NCBI RefSeq assembly: GCF_001598455.1
Contig: NZ_BCYZ01000009.1
Coordinates: 36,904 to 100,903 of the forward strand
Source: Sphingomonas pruni NBRC 15498
GTDB lineage: Bacteria; Pseudomonadota; Alphaproteobacteria; Sphingomonadales; Sphingomonadaceae
Direction of reading: 5' to 3'
DNA length: 64,000 bases
The notes under the pieces were generated by a model. It had not been told where the DNA came from, ran no database searches, and saw only the letters and a list, made by a program, of their open reading frames with translations. Both the position numbers and the translations under genes were made by a program. Every line of letters begins with the position of its first letter. Position 1 is the first letter of the stretch. Shown here in pieces: positions 51,735 to 59,665 of the stretch.

Positions 51735-52598
51735 ATGGAAACGACCATGGCAACCACCGAAGAAAAGCCTATCCCCGGCGGCAACACCGTCCTCGTCCAG
51801 TTCGAGGACGGCATCGCCTGGGTCCATCTCAACCGGCCCGAAAAGCGCAACGCGATGAGCATGGAACTCGCGCGCGAGATGAACCAGGTGCTCGACGCGC
51901 TTGAGATCGACGATCGCTGCTCGGTCATCGTCCTTACCGGCAGCGGCGAAGCCTTTTCGGCGGGTATGGATCTCCAGGGGTTCTTCCGCGCCTCGGACGC
52001 GGTCAGCGATGTCGAGCGCCATCGCGCCTATCGCGAGACGCGTGCCTGGCAGTGGCGGACCTTGATGTATTACGCCAAGCCGACCATCGCGATGGTCAAT
52101 GGCTGGTGCTTCGGCGGCGCCTTCACGCCGCTGATCTGCTGCGACCTGGCGATCGCCGACGAGAAAGCAGTGTTCGGCCTATCCGAAATCAACTGGGGCA
52201 TCATCCCGGGCGGCGTGGTGTCGAAGGCCATCTCCACGCTGATGGGCGACCGCGAGGCACTCTATTATGTGATGACCGGCGAGAATTTCGACGGCAAGCG
52301 CGCTAAGGAGCTCGGCCTCGTCAACGAAGCGGTGCCGGCCGACAAGCTCAAGGAGCGCACCCGCGAGCTCGCCAAGGTCCTGATCGACAAGAACCCGACG
52401 ACCCTCCGCCAGGCGCGCATGGCGTATAAATATGCCCGGGAGATGAACTGGGAGCTCGCCGCCGAATATCTGACCGCCAAGGTCGACCAGACCACCTTCG
52501 TCGACCGCGAAAAGGGCCGCGAAAAGGGCATGGTCCAGTTCCTCGATGAGAAGACCTACAAGCCGGGTCTCGGCAACTACAACCGCGAAGGGAAGTAA
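51735..52598 (+). CDS. ferB: Hydroxycinnamoyl-CoA hydratase-lyase (feruloyl-CoA to vanillin type)
   Basis: A 287-residue crotonase-fold enzyme that hydrates feruloyl-CoA and splits it to vanillin and acetyl-CoA. It is very like known HCHLs: SAGMDLQGFFR (75-85), PTIAMVNGWCFGGAFTPLIC, FGLSEINWGIIPGG with catalytic Glu151 and Trp154, EALYYVMTGENFDG, and the C-terminal MVQFLDEKTYKPGLGNY. Two starts are possible (51735 or 51747). It follows ferA by 16 bp and precedes a CMD gene by 5 bp. The vanillin product would pass to one of the nearby ALDHs. Confidence 0.92.
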   Translation: METTMATTEEKPIPGGNTVLVQFEDGIAWVHLNRPEKRNAMSMELAREMNQVLDALEIDDRCSVIVLTGSGEAFSAGMDLQGFFRASDAVSDVERHRAYRETRAWQWRTLMYYAKPTIAMVNGWCFGGAFTPLICCDLAIADEKAVFGLSEINWGIIPGGVVSKAISTLMGDREALYYVMTGENFDGKRAKELGLVNEAVPADKLKERTRELAKVLIDKNPTTLRQARMAYKYAREMNWELAAEYLTAKVDQTTFVDREKGREKGMVQFLDEKTYKPGLGNYNREGK

Positions 52599-52603
52599 GC
52601 GCG

Positions 52604-52948
52604 ATGCGCCGACCCAGCGCCAAGAAGGGCGATGAACTGGGGGCAGTCGCCCCCGGCCTCGTCGAGATGACCGACCGGATTCTCTATAACGAGGTATGGG
52701 AGCGCAAGGAGCTGTCCAAGCGCGACCGCTCGCTGCTGACCGTTGCCGCGCTGATGACCGCCAATCGCCACCAGCAGCTCGAGGCGCATCTCGGCTTGGC
52801 GCTCGATAACGGGGTTACCCAGGAGGAATTGGGCGAAGCGATGCTGCATCTCGCCTTCTATGCCTCCTGGCCCGCATCGATCACCGCCTCGCGGCTGCTC
52901 CTGAACGTCGTCCAGAAGCGCGAGGGCCAAGGCGACGACGAGGAGTGA
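52604..52948 (+). CDS. CMD-family protein, copy 4
   Basis: A 114-residue helical protein, similar to CMD copy 2 (ILYNEVWERKELSKRDRSLL, LALDNGVTQEELGEAMLHLA). No CxxC. It is 5 bp after ferB, hence in the hydroxycinnamate operon, though no known FerA/FerB step needs it. It may serve a downstream lactone or act as a small accessory decarboxylase. Confidence 0.87.
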   Translation: MRRPSAKKGDELGAVAPGLVEMTDRILYNEVWERKELSKRDRSLLTVAALMTANRHQQLEAHLGLALDNGVTQEELGEAMLHLAFYASWPASITASRLLLNVVQKREGQGDDEE

Positions 52949-52991
52949 GATAAGTCCTCCCATTGGGGCTCATCCCGCTCTAAATTGCGGG

Positions 52992-54608
52992 TCAGTTTTC
53001 CGGCGCGAGCGGTGGCAGGCCGCGGATCAGATCCGCGGCGCGTTCGGCGACCATGATCACCGCGGCGTTGATGTTGGCGCCCGGTACCGTCGGCATCACC
53101 GATGCGTCGACGACCCGCAGCCCGGATATGCCTTTCACCCGCAACTCGCTGTCCACGACCGCGCCGGGATCTTCGCCCATCCGGCAAGTGCCGCTCGGAT
53201 GCTGGGTGATCTTGAGATTGTTGCGGATAAAATCGTCGAGATCGGCGCCGCTGCCCGGTGCGATCTCTTTCTCGACCATTTCGCGCAATGGAGATGCCGC
53301 GAAGATCTTGCGCACCGCGGCGATGCCCTCGCGGATATCGGCAAAGTCGGTGGGGGTGGAGAGCAGGTTGAGATCGATGCGTGGCTTGGCGAGCGGATCG
53401 GATGAGCGCAATTCGACCGTGCCGCGGCTCTCGGGATGCAATTGCATCACCATGACCGACAGGACGTGACTTTGCCGCTTGCCGAACGGATACCACAGCT
53501 TGGCATCGAGCCGCACCGGAAGGAACACCAACTGGATGTTCGGGCGCTCCAGCTCGGGCCGCGTGCGCAGCATCTGCACGCCGCTGGTGATCTGGCTGGC
53601 AAAGGGGCCTTTCCCGGTCGCGATCCAGCGCAGTACCGACCATGCCGCACGATCGAAGCGGAGCGCGCTGAGAAAGCTGGTCTCGCGGGCCGCGAAGGTC
53701 ATGTAGACCAAGGGATGCTCGGACAGGTCGCGGCCGACCCCCGGCGCATCGACCTCCACCGGAATGCCCAGCGCGTCGAGTTGCGCCGCGGGTCCGATAC
53801 CCGACAGCATCAGCAATTGCGGCGAATTATAGGCCCCGCCGCTCAGCACCACTTCCTTGCGCGCGCGTACTTGCGAAAGCGTGCCATCCTGGCTGACTTC
53901 GACGCCGACGGCGCGCTTGTCCGCGATCAGCACCCGGGTCGCCTGCGCACCCGACAGCACGGTCAGATTGGGCCGCTTCATCGCCGGCTCGAGATAGGCG
54001 CGGGCCGTGCTGGCGCGCCGGCCCTTGCGGTCGACCGTCACTTCGCACCCCGAAAAGCCTTCCTGCCTGTCCCCGCTCAGGTCGTCGCTTTCCGCATAGC
54101 CCGCGGCGACCACCGATCGCCGGATCGGTTCCTGGAACAGGCGGCTACCATCGACCGGCGTGACGCTGAGCGGCCCGCTGCCGCCATGATATTTCCCGGC
54201 GCCGCGCCAGCTCGTCTCCATCTTGCGGAAATAGGGCAGGACGTCGGCATAGCTCCAGCCGCGAGCCCCCATCTGGGCCCAGCCGTCATAGTCGCCCGAA
54301 TGACCGCGCATGTAGATCATGCCGTTCACCGAAGAGGAACCGCCATGGACGCGCCCACGCGGTAGCGGCATCGATCGTCCGGCCAGTTTTGCGTCCGGCT
54401 CGCTGGAATAGCCCCAGTCATAGATCGGATTGGCGGCGGTCATCATGAAGCCCAAAGGCATCCTGAACAGCCAATTGTCGTCCTTGCCGCCGGCCTCGAT
54501 CAGCAGCACCGATTCCGTGCCGCTCTCACTCAGCCGATTGGCGAGCACGCAGCCGGCCGATCCCGCGCCGATGACGATGTAATCAAATTCGCGCTCTCTC
54601 TCAGGCAT
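52992..54608 (-). CDS. GMC-family FAD oxidoreductase (choline/alcohol dehydrogenase type)
   Basis: A 538-residue FAD flavoprotein. Dinucleotide motif GAGSAG (14-19), GMC signature 1 ([20 protein letters not shown]) and signature 2 ([18 protein letters not shown]), and the active-site His in [10 protein letters not shown] with partner Asn in [11 protein letters not shown]. Such enzymes oxidise primary alcohols to aldehydes, feeding ALDHs; one is divergent across a 216-bp gap. Start at 54608; no signal peptide. Substrate class (aryl alcohol, polyethylene glycol-type or choline-like) not resolved. Confidence 0.91.
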   Translation of the reverse strand: MPEREREFDYIVIGAGSAGCVLANRLSESGTESVLLIEAGGKDDNWLFRMPLGFMMTAANPIYDWGYSSEPDAKLAGRSMPLPRGRVHGGSSSVNGMIYMRGHSGDYDGWAQMGARGWSYADVLPYFRKMETSWRGAGKYHGGSGPLSVTPVDGSRLFQEPIRRSVVAAGYAESDDLSGDRQEGFSGCEVTVDRKGRRASTARAYLEPAMKRPNLTVLSGAQATRVLIADKRAVGVEVSQDGTLSQVRARKEVVLSGGAYNSPQLLMLSGIGPAAQLDALGIPVEVDAPGVGRDLSEHPLVYMTFAARETSFLSALRFDRAAWSVLRWIATGKGPFASQITSGVQMLRTRPELERPNIQLVFLPVRLDAKLWYPFGKRQSHVLSVMVMQLHPESRGTVELRSSDPLAKPRIDLNLLSTPTDFADIREGIAAVRKIFAASPLREMVEKEIAPGSGADLDDFIRNNLKITQHPSGTCRMGEDPGAVVDSELRVKGISGLRVVDASVMPTVPGANINAAVIMVAERAADLIRGLPPLAPEN

Positions 54609-54713
54609 GCCGTCTTTCCGTCTTTCGGAAGCGCAAACGCCCCTGACGCATGATGATTTTGGGGCGCGAAAGCCCGTCGCGGCCCGGTCGATTGCGTTGT
54701 GACATGGCAAATA

Positions 54714-54740
54714 GCATTCGACAAGATATAATGTCGTTGG
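54714..54740. promoter_or_regulatory. GCATTCGACAAGAT element with CGACA-N8-TGTCG dyad
   Basis: In the GMC/ALDH divergent gap. GCATTCGACAAGAT (54714-54727) matches 25721-25734 at 13 of 14 bases, and forms the dyad CGACA/TGTCG (54719-54736). Operator for both directions likely. Confidence 0.5.
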
Positions 54741-54824
54741 TTATGATGCACGCTACAGGCGAAGCTCGGCGAACAAATGTGACCCGTCTTCCGAGCGTGA
54801 ATTGTGCTGAGAGGGGCCCAGGAA

Positions 54825-56333
54825 ATGACGAGCGTGGCAACGCTGGAACACCCGCAAGTGCCCTCGCTGGACAAGGCGCAGGCCTTTGCCGCTGGGACGC
54901 AAAGATTGTTCATCGGCGGCCAGTGGGTCGATCCGCTCGAAGGCAAAAGCTTCGCGAGCCACAATCCGGCGACCGGCGCCAAGCATGCCGATATCGCCGA
55001 AGCGAGCGCGGCCGATGTCGATCGGACGGTGGCCGCCGCGCGGGCGGCGATGGACGATCCCGAATGGAGCGAGATGAAGCCGTCGCGGCGCGCGCGCCTC
55101 ATCAATCGCCTCGCCGATGCGCTTGAGGCCAATATCGACGAATTCGCCGCATTGGAGACGCTCGACAACGGCATGCCGGTGCGCGACGCCAAATTCTTCC
55201 ACATCCCGCACGCGATCGAATCGCTGCGCTACAATGCCGGCTGGGCGACCAAGCTCAACGGCGAGAGCATCGCATTGTCGGGCATGGGTATTTGGCACGC
55301 TTACACGCTGCGCGAACCGGTTGGCGTCGTCGCCCAGATCGTCCCGTGGAACGCGCCGCTCGCAATGGCCTGCGCCAAGATCGGCCCGGCGCTTGCTGCC
55401 GGTTGCGCCGTGATCCTCAAGCCCGCGGAGGAAACCTCGCTGACCGCGTTGCGCCTCGCGCATCTGGTCGAGGAAATCGGCTTCCCCGCCGGAGTGTTCA
55501 ATCTGTTGACCGGTTTCGGCGAGCCTGTCGGCGCGGCGCTGACCGTGCATCCCGGCGTCGACAAGGTCTCCTTCACCGGATCGACCGAAGTCGGCCGGCT
55601 GATCCTTCGCGCCGCCGCCGGCAATTTCAAGCGCGTCACGCTCGAGCTTGGCGGCAAGACCCCGGTGATCGTGCTCCCCGATGCCGATCCGCTCAAGGCG
55701 ATCGAAGGCGCCGCGCGCGCGATCTTCACCAACGCCGGCCAGGTCTGCAACGCGGGTTCGCGGCTGTTCGTCCATGAGCGCCATTTCGACCAGGTCGTCG
55801 AGGGCGTTGGCAAGCTCGCCGACGCGATGAAGCTCGGTTCGGGGCTCGATGCTGATACCAGCATGGGCCCGCTGATCTCGCAAACCCAGCGCGACCGCGT
55901 CCGCGGCTATGTCGAGAGCGGCGTATCGGACGGTGCCACGCTGCATGCCGGCGGCCGCGAGATCGACGGCGAAGGCTATTTCGTCGCGCCGGCGGTCCTC
56001 ACCGGCACCAGCGCCGAGATGGCGGTGCGCCGAGAGGAGATTTTCGGCCCGGTATTGTGCGCGATGTCGTTCGCCGACCAGGACCTCGATCGCATCGCCG
56101 CCGATGCCAATGCCAGTGATTATGGCTTGGGCGCGGTGGTGTGGACCAACGATCTGTCCGCCGCGCACAAACTGGCGCGCAAGCTCAAGGCCGGCACCGT
56201 TCGGGTCAATGGCGGCGGGCTCGACCCCGCATTGCCGTTTGGCGGCTTCAAGCAGTCAGGCTGGGGCCGCGAGAACGGCCGCGAGGGCGTGGATGCCTAT
56301 ACGGAGGTCAAGTCTGTGGCGATCGCGCTCTAA
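54825..56333 (+). CDS. NAD-dependent aldehyde dehydrogenase
   Basis: A 502-residue class-1/2-like ALDH. Catalytic Glu274 (LELGGKTP) and Cys308 (NAGQVCNAGSRL), cofactor motifs IVPWNAPLAM and SFTGSTEVGR, and the C-terminal FGGFKQSGWGRENG. It resembles phenylacetaldehyde/betaine/retinal-type ALDHs and fits oxidation of an aldehyde from the divergent GMC enzyme or of vanillin from FerB. Start at 54825 after AGGAA; an in-frame TTG/ATG-like start 21 bp upstream is less likely. A palindromic operator and the FAD monooxygenase gene follow. Confidence 0.92.
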   Translation: MTSVATLEHPQVPSLDKAQAFAAGTQRLFIGGQWVDPLEGKSFASHNPATGAKHADIAEASAADVDRTVAAARAAMDDPEWSEMKPSRRARLINRLADALEANIDEFAALETLDNGMPVRDAKFFHIPHAIESLRYNAGWATKLNGESIALSGMGIWHAYTLREPVGVVAQIVPWNAPLAMACAKIGPALAAGCAVILKPAEETSLTALRLAHLVEEIGFPAGVFNLLTGFGEPVGAALTVHPGVDKVSFTGSTEVGRLILRAAAGNFKRVTLELGGKTPVIVLPDADPLKAIEGAARAIFTNAGQVCNAGSRLFVHERHFDQVVEGVGKLADAMKLGSGLDADTSMGPLISQTQRDRVRGYVESGVSDGATLHAGGREIDGEGYFVAPAVLTGTSAEMAVRREEIFGPVLCAMSFADQDLDRIAADANASDYGLGAVVWTNDLSAAHKLARKLKAGTVRVNGGGLDPALPFGGFKQSGWGRENGREGVDAYTEVKSVAIAL

Positions 56334-56346
56334 ACATTTGTCCCAT

Positions 56347-56375
56347 GCGTTCGTGACGAACGCCGTTTGTTATAG
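56347..56375 (+). promoter_or_regulatory. 17-bp perfect palindrome and promoter before the FAD monooxygenase
   Basis: GCGTTCGTGACGAACGC (56347-56363) is a perfect inverted repeat of the octamer GCGTTCGT. CGTTTGTTATAG (56364-56375) follows, with a possible -10 box, 28 bp before the TTG start. It is not followed by a T-run, so an operator is more likely than a terminator. Confidence 0.65.
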
Positions 56376-56402
56376 TTAAGCCACTGAGGTGGAGGGGTAA
56401 TT

Positions 56403-57623
56403 TTGAAGAATAATCCGGGAATCGGAATCATCGGCGGGGGCATTGGCGGGCTGACCGCCGCGCTGGCGCTGCTGCGCAAGGGGTTCGACGTTACCGTGTT
56501 CGAACAGGCCGGCGTGCTGGCTGAAGTCGGCGCAGGGCTGCAGATCAGTCCCAATGGGGTTCGCGTGCTGTGCTTGCTGGGGCTCGAGAAGGAATTGCTC
56601 GAGATCTCCTTCGAGCCCGAGGGCAAGGAAATCCGCCTGTGGAACACGGGCGATACCTGGAAGCTGTTCGACCTCGGCGTCGAATCCTCGGTACGCTACG
56701 GCTTTCCTTACGTCACCGTTCACCGCAACGATCTCCACCAAATTCTCGTCAAGGCTGTCGAGCAGGCATCGCCGGGTTCGATCCGCCTCGATCATCGCGT
56801 CTGCGCGGTCGAACAGAACGCCAACAAGGTGACCCTGTCGTTCGAGACCAAGCCTTCGGCGACGTTCGACATCGTCATCGGCGCCGACGGCGTCCATTCG
56901 AAGACTCGCGAACTGCTGTTCGGCGCGGGGCCGGCAAAGTTCACCGGCATCGTCGCCTGGCGCGGCGTGATTCCCGTCGAATTGCTGCCCGAGCGGCTGA
57001 CCCGGCCGGTCGGTACCAACTGGGTCGGGCCGGGTGGGCACGTCATCCATTATCCGATCCGCCGCGGCGAATTGATGAACTTCACCAGCGTCATCGAGCG
57101 CCAGGACTGGACCACCGAAAGCTGGTCGAGTGCCGGCACCAACCAGGAATATCATGACGATTATCCCGGCTGGCACGCGGATGTGCACGCTTATATCTCG
57201 GCGATCCCGCAGCCGTTCAAATGGGCGCTGATCGCGCGTCCGCCGATGAAGGAATGGGTCAATGGCCGCGTCGCCCTGCTCGGCGATGCCTGCCATCCGT
57301 CGCTGCCGTTCCTGGCGCAAGGCGCGGTGATGGCGCTCGAGGACGCGTGCATCCTCGCTCGTGCGTTCGAGGAATTCGACACTATCGACGAAGCGCTCGA
57401 CCGTTACCAACAGGCCCGCATCCCGCGCACCACGCGCGCGGTGATGGGCGCCTATGCCAATACCGAGCGCTTCCACAATCCGGCCCTCGCCGATCCGCGC
57501 AACGGCCAGGCCTATATCGACGAGCAATGGGCAGCCGATAAGGTCGTCGAGCGCTACGAATGGCTGTTCCGCTACGATGCCACCAAGGTGTCGCTGACCG
57601 AACCCGAAGCGGGCACGGCCTGA
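56403..57623 (+). CDS. FAD-dependent aromatic monooxygenase (salicylate/3-hydroxybenzoate hydroxylase family)
   Basis: A 406-residue class A flavoprotein hydroxylase, single-component with NAD(P)H. GGGIGG FAD motif (11-16), DG motif in FDIVIGADGVHSKTRE, and GD motif in VALLGDACHPSLPFLAQGAV. It would ortho- or para-hydroxylate a phenolic acid, possibly with decarboxylation as in salicylate hydroxylase. TTG start after GGAGGGG. The preceding palindrome suggests tight regulation. The hydrolase gene begins 1 bp after its stop. Confidence 0.9.
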   Translation: MKNNPGIGIIGGGIGGLTAALALLRKGFDVTVFEQAGVLAEVGAGLQISPNGVRVLCLLGLEKELLEISFEPEGKEIRLWNTGDTWKLFDLGVESSVRYGFPYVTVHRNDLHQILVKAVEQASPGSIRLDHRVCAVEQNANKVTLSFETKPSATFDIVIGADGVHSKTRELLFGAGPAKFTGIVAWRGVIPVELLPERLTRPVGTNWVGPGGHVIHYPIRRGELMNFTSVIERQDWTTESWSSAGTNQEYHDDYPGWHADVHAYISAIPQPFKWALIARPPMKEWVNGRVALLGDACHPSLPFLAQGAVMALEDACILARAFEEFDTIDEALDRYQQARIPRTTRAVMGAYANTERFHNPALADPRNGQAYIDEQWAADKVVERYEWLFRYDATKVSLTEPEAGTA

Positions 57624-57624
57624 C

Positions 57625-58809
57625 ATGACGAGCGAAAAGACCGAATGGACGCGTCAGCCGCTGATCCTGTCGTTTGCGGACAATCCCAAGTTCAACGAGA
57701 CCTATGGCTTTGCCGGCAATTCGGGGCACGTGAACCTTGAAGGCCAGTTGATGCGCAGCCCGACCTCGACGGCGCGCACGGTCTATATTTTCATGCACCC
57801 GACCTCGGTGCTGCATCTGTTGCCCATGCCGGTGTCGCTCGCCGATGCCGGCCTCGACGTGCTGTGCGCCGCCAGCCGCTATCCGCGCAACGACGCGGCG
57901 CTGATTCAGGAAAAGGTCGCCATCGATCTCGGCAAGTGGATCGCCTATGCCCGCAGTGAACTAGGGTATGAGAAGGTCGTCCTGCTCGGCTGGTCCGGCG
58001 GCGGATCGTTGTCGCTCTTCTATCAGGCCCAAGCCGAGACTCCGACGATCACCCATACCCCGGCGGGCGACCCGGTCGATCTGGTCAATGCAGGGCTCCA
58101 ACCAGCTGACGGGGTCATCTTCATCGCCGCCCATCTGTCGCGCGCCGAGACACTGACCGAATGGCTCGATCCCTCGGTGATCGACGAGCTCGATCCCGAC
58201 AATCGCGATCCCGAGCTCGATATCTATTCGCCGGATTGCCCCAATCAGCCGCCCTATAGCGCCGAGTTCGTCGCGCGTTTCCGTGAGGCGCAACGCGCGC
58301 GCAACCGCAAGATCACCGCCTGGGCGCAGGACATGCTCCAGACGCTCAAAGCCAAGGGCACGGCTGAGCAGGAGCGCGCCTTCGTCGTTCACCGCACGAT
58401 GTGCGACGTCCGCTGGTTCGATCCGGCGGTCGATCCCTCGGATCGCCGTGTCGGTTGGAGCTATATGGGCGATCCGATCGCGGTCAATGTCGGGCCGGTC
58501 GGCCTCGCGCGCTACACCACGCTACGCTCATGGCTCAGCCAATGGAGCTATGACGAATCAAACGCCAAGGGTCCGCTCAACGCCGCCAAGATCCACAATT
58601 CGCCGGTGCTCTTGATCGAAAATACCGCCGACGAAGCCGTGCCCGCGACACATAATCCGGCGATCTTCGCGGCGCTGGCCACGCCCGACAAGGAATATCT
58701 CCAGCTCAAGGGAGCGACGCATTATTATCTCGGCCAGCCCGAACTGCTCGCCCAGTGCATTGATGCGGTGATGGACTGGAGCCGGCGCAAGGGCCTGCTC
58801 GCACAATGA
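57625..58809 (+). CDS. Alpha/beta hydrolase of unknown specificity
   Basis: A 394-residue hydrolase with nucleophile elbow LGWSGGGS (Ser124), a candidate Asp in IENTADEAVPATH and His in KGATHYYLGQ. The long region between strands (residues about 140-300) is atypical of small esterases. It lies 1 bp after the FAD monooxygenase and overlaps the LuxR gene by 4 bp, so the three form an operon. It may hydrolyse an ester or thioester made or used by the hydroxylase; not assignable further. Confidence 0.83.
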   Translation: MTSEKTEWTRQPLILSFADNPKFNETYGFAGNSGHVNLEGQLMRSPTSTARTVYIFMHPTSVLHLLPMPVSLADAGLDVLCAASRYPRNDAALIQEKVAIDLGKWIAYARSELGYEKVVLLGWSGGGSLSLFYQAQAETPTITHTPAGDPVDLVNAGLQPADGVIFIAAHLSRAETLTEWLDPSVIDELDPDNRDPELDIYSPDCPNQPPYSAEFVARFREAQRARNRKITAWAQDMLQTLKAKGTAEQERAFVVHRTMCDVRWFDPAVDPSDRRVGWSYMGDPIAVNVGPVGLARYTTLRSWLSQWSYDESNAKGPLNAAKIHNSPVLLIENTADEAVPATHNPAIFAALATPDKEYLQLKGATHYYLGQPELLAQCIDAVMDWSRRKGLLAQ

Positions 58810-59606
58810 CCGCGACGCCGGCCAGCGAGCAGGCAATTGCCGGCGCGCTGGCCGAGCTGGTCGGCGCAATCGGCGGCACCGCTTTTCCCGGCAGGTTCCT
58901 GAGTGCCATGCGCGCGCTCGCGGGCGTGGAGCTGTGCTCGGTCTTCCGCTGCGATCGCGGTCGGCCCGTCGAATTGCTGTTCGCCGAGGGCACGCCGCCC
59001 ACGCCCGATTTCCCGATGCGCGCCTCGCTCGATTACGCCCGCAATTACTGGCATTCGGACCACCAGATCACGCGGCTTGCCCGCTCCGCGCGGGCCGGGC
59101 CGGTGGTCGTCCGCAAGCGCGCCAGCGATATCGCCGATCCCGCCTGGCGAGCGGCCTGCTACGAGCGCGCCGGGGTCGCCGAGCGGCTGTCGATCGTCCT
59201 ACCCGGCGCGTCGATGCTCGTCGCCAACGGCTATCTCACAGCCGCCCGCGCGCCCTTCGCGACCGATGACATTCTCCGGCTCGAAACCTATGCCGCACTG
59301 CTGATGGCCGCGGTCGAGCGCCACCAGCACGCCGCCAGGTCGATGTTCGATGAAACGGCCTTGGTTCAGTCGTTGATGGGATTGGACTTCGGCCTCAGCA
59401 TCCGCGAGGCCGAGATTTCGGCCGCGATGATTCTGGGCGAAACCCAGGACGAGATTGCCGCGCGCACCCGGCTTTCGCATGGCAGCGTCGTTACCTATCG
59501 CCGCCGCGCTTATGGCAAGCTCGGGGTCGCCAACCGCCGGGATCTGTTGCGCCTGCATCGCCGCCTGGTCAGCGGCGAAATCCCTTCCTCCGTCGCTGCG
59601 ACTTAG
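58806..59606 (+). CDS. LuxR-family transcriptional regulator
   Basis: A 266-residue regulator. The C-terminal LuxR/FixJ HTH is clear (LSIREAEISAAMILGETQDE, IAARTRLSHGSVVTYRRRAY, GKLGVANRRDLLRL). The N-terminal 190 residues form a ligand-type domain of no recognised class; it is not a receiver domain and lacks an obvious autoinducer-binding Trp/Tyr pattern. It overlaps the hydrolase stop by 4 bp and precedes the PQQ dehydrogenase by 60 bp. Probably controls one or both. Confidence 0.85.
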   Translation: MTATPASEQAIAGALAELVGAIGGTAFPGRFLSAMRALAGVELCSVFRCDRGRPVELLFAEGTPPTPDFPMRASLDYARNYWHSDHQITRLARSARAGPVVVRKRASDIADPAWRAACYERAGVAERLSIVLPGASMLVANGYLTAARAPFATDDILRLETYAALLMAAVERHQHAARSMFDETALVQSLMGLDFGLSIREAEISAAMILGETQDEIAARTRLSHGSVVTYRRRAYGKLGVANRRDLLRLHRRLVSGEIPSSVAAT

Positions 59607-59614
59607 ATATCATA

Positions 59615-59627
59615 CAGGCTTATAAAC
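59615..59627 (+). promoter_or_regulatory. CAGGCTTATAAAC promoter-like element for the PQQ dehydrogenase
   Basis: In the 59-bp gap between LuxR and the dehydrogenase, 39 bp before the start. Same GGCTTATA class as 4528-4540. Confidence 0.45.
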
Positions 59628-59665
59628 AGGATCGCGCGGAGCGGCCGCATAATCAGGAGTAGGGG

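Noticed and set aside
56347..56363. Terminator after the aldehyde dehydrogenase
   Set aside because: The palindrome has only a one-base centre and no T-run; it fits an operator better.
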